Below are positions 58,026-64,000 of a stretch of 64,000 nucleotides of DNA, piece by piece. A program made the translations under genes and the position numbers. Source of the DNA: Trachythela sp. YZ-2020 (Eukaryota > Cnidaria > Anthozoa > Malacalcyonacea > Clavulariidae). The stretch is from positions 4,890,001 through 4,954,000 of the forward strand of contig JADLSH010000363.1 of assembly GCA_016169945.1 (NCBI GenBank). The letters are read 5' to 3'. Position 1 is the first letter of the stretch. Each line of letters opens with the position of its first letter. A model generated the notes under the pieces. The model did not search any database, was not told where the DNA came from, and was given only the letters and a program-made list of their open reading frames with translations.

Positions 58026-58564
58026 TTATAAAATAACTGAAGTAAATAGAGCGCGCTGATTGGTCAATACCCATGCAGGATGAGAGAATCATGCACGGGA
58101 ATTTTCCCGCGCCTGAAATTTTAAAAATGTCGGGCGATAATGGTTCAACTTTTGACTTTGACAAAGAAACTAATGGCAAAAAAAGTAAACAGAGGTTCGT
58201 CTTAAAGTCGGATAAATGAGTTGACAAGTTGGTGGATAGCGTACAAGCAGAAAGCAGAAAGCACAAAGCACAAAGCATAAAACAGTATACGCTGTTGTTG
58301 ACGTTTTTGGGGAGAATTGCAATGTACATCAAATATATTAATAAACCTTTTTTATATTTCTGAGTGGTTATTTTATAAAACAAATACCGCATTGATTTCC
58401 GTGCATGATTCTCTGTTTCTTATACTTGGGATGTTGCTCGACTTTCGTAAAGCTAAAAAACTCGCCTATCGGCTCGTTTTTTTTACGCTTTTCGAAAGTC
58501 TCGCAACATCCCGCGTGTAAGAAACAGAGAATCATGCACGTAAATCAATACGGTATTCCTTTAA
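58026..58564. mobile_element. Insertion in the minisatellite containing foldback copy 2
   Basis: Between ATAGTATC units lies about 540 bp beginning TTTATAAAATAACTGAAGTA. It contains GATTGGTCAATACCCATGCA and, at 58384-58555, a palindrome: ATACCGCATTGATTT is mirrored by AAATCAATACGGTAT, and GGGATGTTGC by GCAACATCCC, with an apex of CTCGCCTATCGGCTCG. The GGGATGTTGC arms and the CGAGCCGA/AGGCGAG apex match the element at 510-696. Both copies lie next to a TTTTATAAAATAAC stretch and a GATTGGTC/ACCAATC box, so the mobile unit is larger than the palindrome. Confidence 0.6.
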
Positions 58565-58623
58565 TCATAGTATCATAGTATCACAGTATCACAGTATTTC
58601 ACAGTCCAGGCCATATAAATGAG

Positions 58624-61066
58624 TTAATCATTGCCAAAAAGAATAAGTTTATTCAGCTTTGGCCTCCGGGATGAAATTCCTTCACGGACAACTCGATCTG
58701 AGTAAACCTTCCCGAAACGATACACGAATATGTTGATGTACAAATCAACTATCTTCTTGACGATGATGGTGATATGGTCGTCACGAAATTGCTTGTCGAG
58801 GAGATGGCTTTCACGTGAGTGCTGCTGCAAGTTTTGGAAACAACTGGCTTTCACTTCTTGCAGTACGTTAGACTTCAGGCTGGATATTGCCGTTTTCTTC
58901 ACAGAAGTCCAATCACCAACTAGTTGACGCAGATTCCGGTCAGTAGCCTTAACCACTTTGACGACTGATGGCGATGGTGTTGTCAACTTTCCATAGCTTT
59001 TGACAGTGATTAAGCTTTGCGATTCTGGCTTGGAATTTGAACTATAGCTATGATCATCAGGTACCGCTACATCTACCTGGCTTTTGTCAATTGCTACCAA
59101 AGCAATTGCACATTCTGGACACTTGATACAGACTGTATCTTCTTGACAATGTACCCAGCAATATAAGCCAGGACATCATCTCTCCAGATTGTTGAACAGG
59201 TCAAAGACATGATGATTTTAGAGTCAACATGGCGCATCTCCTCATCCATTTTCTCTTCTTCAATGACAGCACAGTTTGCTTTTTCAGAAGCTGAGATTTG
59301 GTTCCTTTGAAGTAGTGCACGGGGGGCCCACTTGAACTGAAGTGCATTCGGATTGTTATTCCAGCCAAAACGACCTCTGATTTTGCTGAAAAACATTTCT
59401 ATTTGGTCTTGAGAAAAGAGATAGGTAAGTACATGCTTAAAGTTATTGTGTTCCCTACTCAGCAGATTTTCCGCTATTGCTAGAATTGAGTTTGCGGATA
59501 GAAGCAAACCCGAGGATAAAAGTCTTTCGTGGTCCATCAACAAGTTCGTCCCATTAACATCCTTCAGTTCTTTCAAGTACGAAATGACGTCAAGTAGATG
59601 GGCTCTTAACTCAGCATAGTTCTCTAGCTTTAAAGGACTCTTAAATCTCTTGCCAAACTTACTCTTTGTGTTAAGAATGTCAAAGATGTCATTAATGTTT
59701 TGAATAAATTCAGCAGTTTGCTCACACTTTTCGAACTGTTTCACGTTTAGGTTGCGGAGATAAATCATGCCAGCTGCTACAGAACTGCTTAATGTTTGGA
59801 CTGCAACTGCAACCTTCATCTTTTGATTGTGCCATTTAATGTGAACATTTTATAACTTGTTTCCAAGGTGCAGGATATCGGATTGTTGGACATTGAATAA
59901 CTCCTTTATATAATACCAGCTGATTGTTTCTCCACCCGAGGTATAAAATATCTCCTTGTCTCCTAATGGATTGCGAGCAAGTTTTAACATATGGCATATG
60001 TCCAAGATGACATAAAGAGTTTTGCCTGGTCGGGTAGGATGTTGGAAGGAGCCATCAAAGCTGTCTATCTTACATCCAAGACGTCTAGCTGTTGCCAAAT
60101 TCTTCGAGCAGCCATCAAAAGTCACAGCATGCACATCAAGCCCTGCATCAGTGAGTAAGTTAATCGACTCTTTTATAATCTGTGCTTGCATGTGGTTAAC
60201 TAAAAAGTAAGCAATAGGATAACTCCATGGTTTTTGTAGGCCTACTGCCATAACAACCAGTGCATTATGAGCAATTGTATTCTGGTCTTCTGCTAAGATT
60301 GGCCCATAGTCGGTATTGCCAACAAATTTCTGCTTTTTAGCATCCCACAGAACTTCTTTTTTTATTGACATTTCATCGACCAATATGATGCAATCTTTGT
60401 TATCATCCTCTAGAGTGTTTTGAAGATTTTCGATAACGTTACTCAAAAACCCAGGTTCACATTCAACTGATGAAGCCCGTGACCGTATAGTAGATGGATG
60501 TGGTAAGTGGAGGGGTTTGCGAACAAACTTGTACGCCTTTGGACTGTAAAAGTGCAAAGATATAGCGAATTGTCTTATTTTTTCACTGTATCTAGACCCA
60601 GTTGTATTAGCTTCATTTTTCTGCTCATTTGTGAATAGATCTTTAGTCATATGACCAAAATTTGACATGAGATGTTGGCTTTGTTCTTCTGATATAGCCT
60701 TAATTTCTTCTAATGTTTTCACAAGACCCTTAATTGTTTTTTCTTTGCGTAGATTTAATTTTATTTTTCAGGGTTTTCTTTAACTTTTTCATAGCCGTTG
60801 TAGGTGACTTAGTGCAACTACCATGATCACTTTTTACAGATTCTGAACTCTTTCTTTTCTTTTTTGCAGGACTTTGGTCTTCTGGTGGTGGGGGTGCTTC
60901 TCTCTTTTTAGGAAGAGGTCTGGATGTACGTAGTTGTCTTAGCAAGGTGCTTAGGATAATCAAAAATAGATGGGACGGCATCTTTTTTCAGATATTTCTT
61001 GGATTGGCCTTCTATTACTTGCTCTCCCTTACTAATATAGTCGTCGGGGGTAAAGTGTTTCTCACA
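58624..61066 (-). pseudogene. P-element/THAP9-like transposase, broken
   Basis: On the minus strand an exon starts after TTATTCTTAG at 61066 with the second half of a THAP finger (CEKHFTPDDY, KKDAVPSIFDY). A Lys/Pro-rich linker and coiled coil follow with two frameshifts. From 60722 the RNase H-like core is readable: VDEMSIKKEVLW, VTFDGCSKNLATARRLG and ILDICHMLKLARN carry the expected acidic residues. After a TAA at 59850 come an insertion-domain-like helical region and FSQDQIEMFFSKIRGRFGWN, diagnostic of P-element transposases, then IAGYIVKKIQ. A frameshift near 59100 leads to ECAIALV and a helical tail ending at 58624. The first half of the THAP finger was not found upstream. It is nearly complete but inactive as it stands. 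Confidence 0.85.
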
Positions 61067-61380
61067 CTAAGAATAATAAAATAATAAAATTTAAAACACA
61101 ATTAATAGTTATAAAACCTACCTCCAAAAAAAATGGCAATAAAAATTCATTTGTTTTGGATTATTTTAACGCCAAAGGCAAAGAAAAGTAAGAACATCCC
61201 GCTTGAAGATTTGAATCCAGATATAGATCTGCAAGCTCAGATTTGCGACTCAGTTTTCCGACGTTCCGTGTGTTTCATTATCCACAGAAGTGAGCGAAGA
61301 CATTGAACTGGTCGAAACCAGATAGATTGAAAACTCTGAAACAAAAAATGACCACGCAAAATTCGGAGGAAACGTAAGAA

Positions 61381-61938
61381 ATGTGGAAAACGAATTGGGC
61401 GAATCCAGCTCTTCTGGTTTTCCAAATGCGAAGGACTCCAACGAAGTTCTGTACCCTTGTGAACCTTCATCTCAATCCTGTGCGCCATTCTATTGGACTG
61501 TTAAGCAACAGGAATATTTTACTCTGTCGGGAATGTAGAAACGTTGACACTCTTGGATTGCATGCTGAACAAGGAAGCTATATGAGTAAAGTGTGGACCG
61601 AGTGTAAAGTTTTTCCATGCAAAACAAGGAGTCGTGAAAATTCTGCCGCTCAAAAGTACTTAAGAAAAAAGATAATCAAGCATGTCAAGAGTAATGCTCA
61701 CTTAACCGCAAGCAATATACTAAAAGAACGACAAGAAAGGAAACTTCATATTTCAACTGGCTTGTCTCTTGCACAACGTAAATTGGCTACGGAGAAATGC
61801 CTCAGAACTGCTTACTACATTGCCAAAGAAAACAGACCATACACTGACTATGAGAGTCTTGTAAAGCTCCAACAGGAAAATGGAGTAAATCTCGGGGTAT
61901 CGTTGCACTCTAGGTGGTCATGCACGAAAATGTTATAA
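61381..61938 (+). pseudogene. N-terminal fragment of a hAT-like (ZNF862/KIAA1586-type) transposase
   Basis: The frame holds a TTF/BED-type zinc segment (LLCRECRNV, then IIKHVKSNAHLTAS), followed by LRTAYYIAKENRPYTDYESL and LQQENGVNLGVSLHSRWSCT. These blocks are familiar from ZNF862/KIAA1586-like proteins of hAT origin. The part before about 61540 reads in another frame (FYWTVKQQEYFTLS), showing a frameshift. The sequence stops just before the catalytic core; instead a 3' UTR-like stretch with an AAATAAATTTG signal and an (ATTG)n tail follows. It is a fragment. Confidence 0.7.
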
Positions 61939-62113
61939 TAATTCAAGCGAACTCCCACATGGCAATCTTGTAAACCAGTAGTAGATATTTTCTTATATTG
62001 CTGTGTGTATAATTTGTTATAGTTAGGGTATCTATATACTGAAGATTTTACCGTGTTTAAATAAATTTGAATTGATTGATTGCTTGCTTGCTTGATTGAT
62101 TGATTGATGACTA
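61939..62113 (+). mobile_element. Retroelement-like 3' tail, (ATTG/CTTG)n
   Basis: CCGTGTTTAAATAAATTTGA is followed by ATTGATTGATTGCTTGCTTG and more ATTGATTG. It resembles the tail of the LINE at 57086-57880. The body between the hAT fragment and the tail has no readable frame. Confidence 0.45.
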
Positions 62114-62773
62114 TGTCACGTATTTTTTATGAAAAGCGCTAAAAACTTAAAATTTCTTTGGCGTACCTGTCAAAATCACTTTCTTTGTCTAGTTTGTAGG
62201 GTATGTTAGCTACCTTTGTAAGTATATCTGGCGGTTGAGAAACAAAATAATTTGAAAATTTGTAAAATGCAACTATATTATTTGTGCAATAATATTGAAG
62301 CCTATATTTACAGAAATATAAGGCAAATTTGCTGAATTTCAAACATCGTTTTCTCTCTATATTTTAACATTATTTTATTGGTTATGCACTAAACTACTTT
62401 TTAAATTTGTTTGTCAACTTAGACCTAACGAAGTGGCATTACTGATTAGTTTTGAGCGCTTGTTACGTAACAAATCGATTATTATAGATTTTGGTTCAAT
62501 TTGGATTAAAATTAAATGAGAAATTTACAAAAGTTTGTCTTGCTATCCCCGGCTAAACAGAACCGAATGCGTAGTTAGCACATGTAAAATTTATGCATGA
62601 ATACTTGACTTAATTTGCAGGCGGAGGTATGCAGTCTCTGAGTGCCCTCTAGTTAATTATGTTTTTTCTGCTGTTCTCACATGTAGACTCCCTTTAATAC
62701 TGCGCTTCACGCCTACCGTTCAGAAAGAGGTCAACTTCAACGTTGTATGTAAAGTAAAAAAGAAGACAGTCCA
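62114..62773. other. No gene seen
   Basis: AT-rich sequence. A minus-strand frame (62342-62139, 67 codons) has no motif and is not supported. Confidence 0.4.
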
Positions 62774-62892
62774 TTGACGTTGAACGTTAAAGCAGAAGGT
62801 TTCGCCATGAAAATTTGTTTGCTTTGCGAGGATTCCGCTGGAAATAAAGTAGAACTAACATCATCCGGTTCTAACAGAATACAGTTTGGTGA
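62774..62892 (+). CDS. Possible first exon, unknown gene
   Basis: From an internal ATG at 62807 the frame reads MKICLLCEDSAGNKVELTSS and on to IQFGE, closing GGTGAG|GTATGT, a good donor. The C-x2-C start resembles zinc-associated N-termini of transposon-derived or ZAD-like proteins, but I cannot place it. A TTTTGTTTTCAG acceptor at 63111 lies downstream, yet no frame beyond it is recognisable. Confidence 0.25.
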
Positions 62893-64000
62893 GGTATGTA
62901 TTGAGAGGCAGCTAGGGTTGAAAAAATGGCAGATTACGCGAACAGCGCAAACAGGAAGTTTTAACCAACTGCAGGAAATTTATTAGGTTGAAGATTTGTA
63001 ACTTGAAAATTTGAAGAACACGCATGCTTGAATAGACAGTACGTATGGGCTCTGTGGCTAGATTTAGGACAAAAATACTCTTACAAGTCTGCAGGCACAT
63101 TTTGTTTTCAGGCTGTGCTGTGCGGGGCTTTCCACTCCTATCTCTCCTCTGCGGAGCTTTCCGCTAATCATAAGCGAGAGACGAACGCAGGCGCGGAATG
63201 TGATGAAAAAGAAAGCTCTGCCAAAAAGCGGTTTAATAAGCTCTTGGGCATGGCTTTTGGCAGAGGTTTGAGCAGTCACTAACACTGCCTCCCAACGGGA
63301 AACCTTACGGTGGAGAGAGAGCACATTCATCGAAAAGTATTAATCGTACGCGAGGAGTTGATATTTATCAGTTATAGACCCAGAGCGATGGGGATTCGGC
63401 AAAATATTGCCAAAAGTGATCATATTTCCCGTGGGCGAAGCTCCTAAGACATTTGAAATATTTAAAAATTATATTAAACAAGAGTTTATAGTTAAATAAG
63501 CCAGTCTAGTAGGACAGCGATGTTGGAAATTAATGAATGTAGAAAATTGACATTAGGTGTGCCCATTGTGGTGCAGACCTAGAAAAAAGTGGGACCTCGA
63601 TATCCTAGATCCTGAGGAACATTTACCTTTTGGAACCTCTTTATGTTGTGAAGAAGCTCAATTATGCAGTCAACAACCTGGAAATGCAGCGTTAAACTTC
63701 ACTTCTGTTGTTTGGAAAGTGCTTTTGCACTAAGGATTGAGGAATATTCAGTTCCTCATTATACAATGGACTTTCCTGGCTTTCTTTTGTGTATAATTGT
63801 GTATATTAAAAATAATTAAAGATGGCGTCTCAATATAGATTGAATGGGGAAACTGCCACAACTTTATTGTTGTACACGTAGTGCACGCTCAACTTTTTCA
63901 TTGTTCTTACGCACTTTTGAGCCGAATTTGAGGAACATTTGAAAAAGGAAAATTTAGGATCCGAGGAACATTGAATACTTTTTCCAGGTCTTTTGTGATG
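62893..64000. other. Unassigned right edge
   Basis: A frame to 63282 ends KKRFNKLLGMAFGRGLSSH and a short CAHCGADLEKSG stretch lies at about 63555-63590. Both are too short and too isolated to call. Repeated direct phrases (TTGAGGAACATTTGAAAAAG, CCGAGGAACATTG, CCTGAGGAACATT) occur in the last 400 bp. Confidence 0.3.

Overview
This window is eukaryotic DNA: very AT-rich, intron-bearing, dominated by decayed transposable elements, with no operon-like packing. The one recognisable host gene begins with a secreted PAN/apple domain of a type common in cnidarians. Together with the mix of Harbinger, P-element/THAP9-like, hAT, CR1/L2-like LINE, Gypsy and Polinton-like relics, this suggests a cnidarian, probably an anthozoan. 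The organism call is inference.

Main feature (about 4.9-46.0 kb, + strand): one very large gene for a secreted PAN-mucin. Exon 1 (4907-5230) encodes a signal peptide and PAN domain and ends in phase 0. After a 12-kb transposon-filled intron, a Ser/Thr/Pro-rich linker exon (17227-17284) enters in phase 0 and leaves in phase 1. It is followed by a 51-nt phase 1-1 exon (17816-17866). After another transposon-filled gap comes a 22-kb array (24008-45860) of about 148 tandem units of about 148 bp. Each unit is a 51-nt symmetric mini-exon of 17 codons plus an intron of about 97 nt. Exons and introns are both homogenised, and four unit types form a higher-order repeat of about 592 bp. The predicted product would carry about 2,500 residues of Thr/Ser/Pro-rich, mucin-like sequence. 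The last mini-exon is cut by a 5'-truncated LINE that supplies a stop codon; no authentic 3' end was found.

Flanks and introns: 0.3-1.9 kb holds a broken Harbinger-type Myb-like gene. 3.6 kb holds a truncated copy of the PAN exon. 5.3-6.7 kb holds a dispersed repeat and two TIR elements. 8365-14731 is a shrunken Polinton-like element with terminal inverted repeats and remnants of small structural genes, a C2H2 finger and a packaging-type ATPase. It is itself interrupted by a 2.7-kb TTAA-flanked element with a 0.7-kb palindrome, and by a MITE. 18.7-23.4 kb holds a Gypsy pol relic with its 3' LTR and a broken LINE carrying a 2A-like motif and a nested hAT MITE.

Right part (46-64 kb): LINE and Gypsy fragments; large 8-bp minisatellites (GATACTAT at 47.4-48.5 kb and its reverse complement at 55.3-57.0 kb); a TIR element and a perfect 40-bp hairpin; a broken multidomain transposon gene (DDE-like, OTU, CXC-like) at 51.8-54.85 kb; a broken P-element/THAP9-like transposase at 58.6-61.07 kb; and an N-terminal hAT fragment at 61.4-61.9 kb. 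The last 2 kb holds no gene that could be identified.

All counts, repeat periods and alignments were made by eye.
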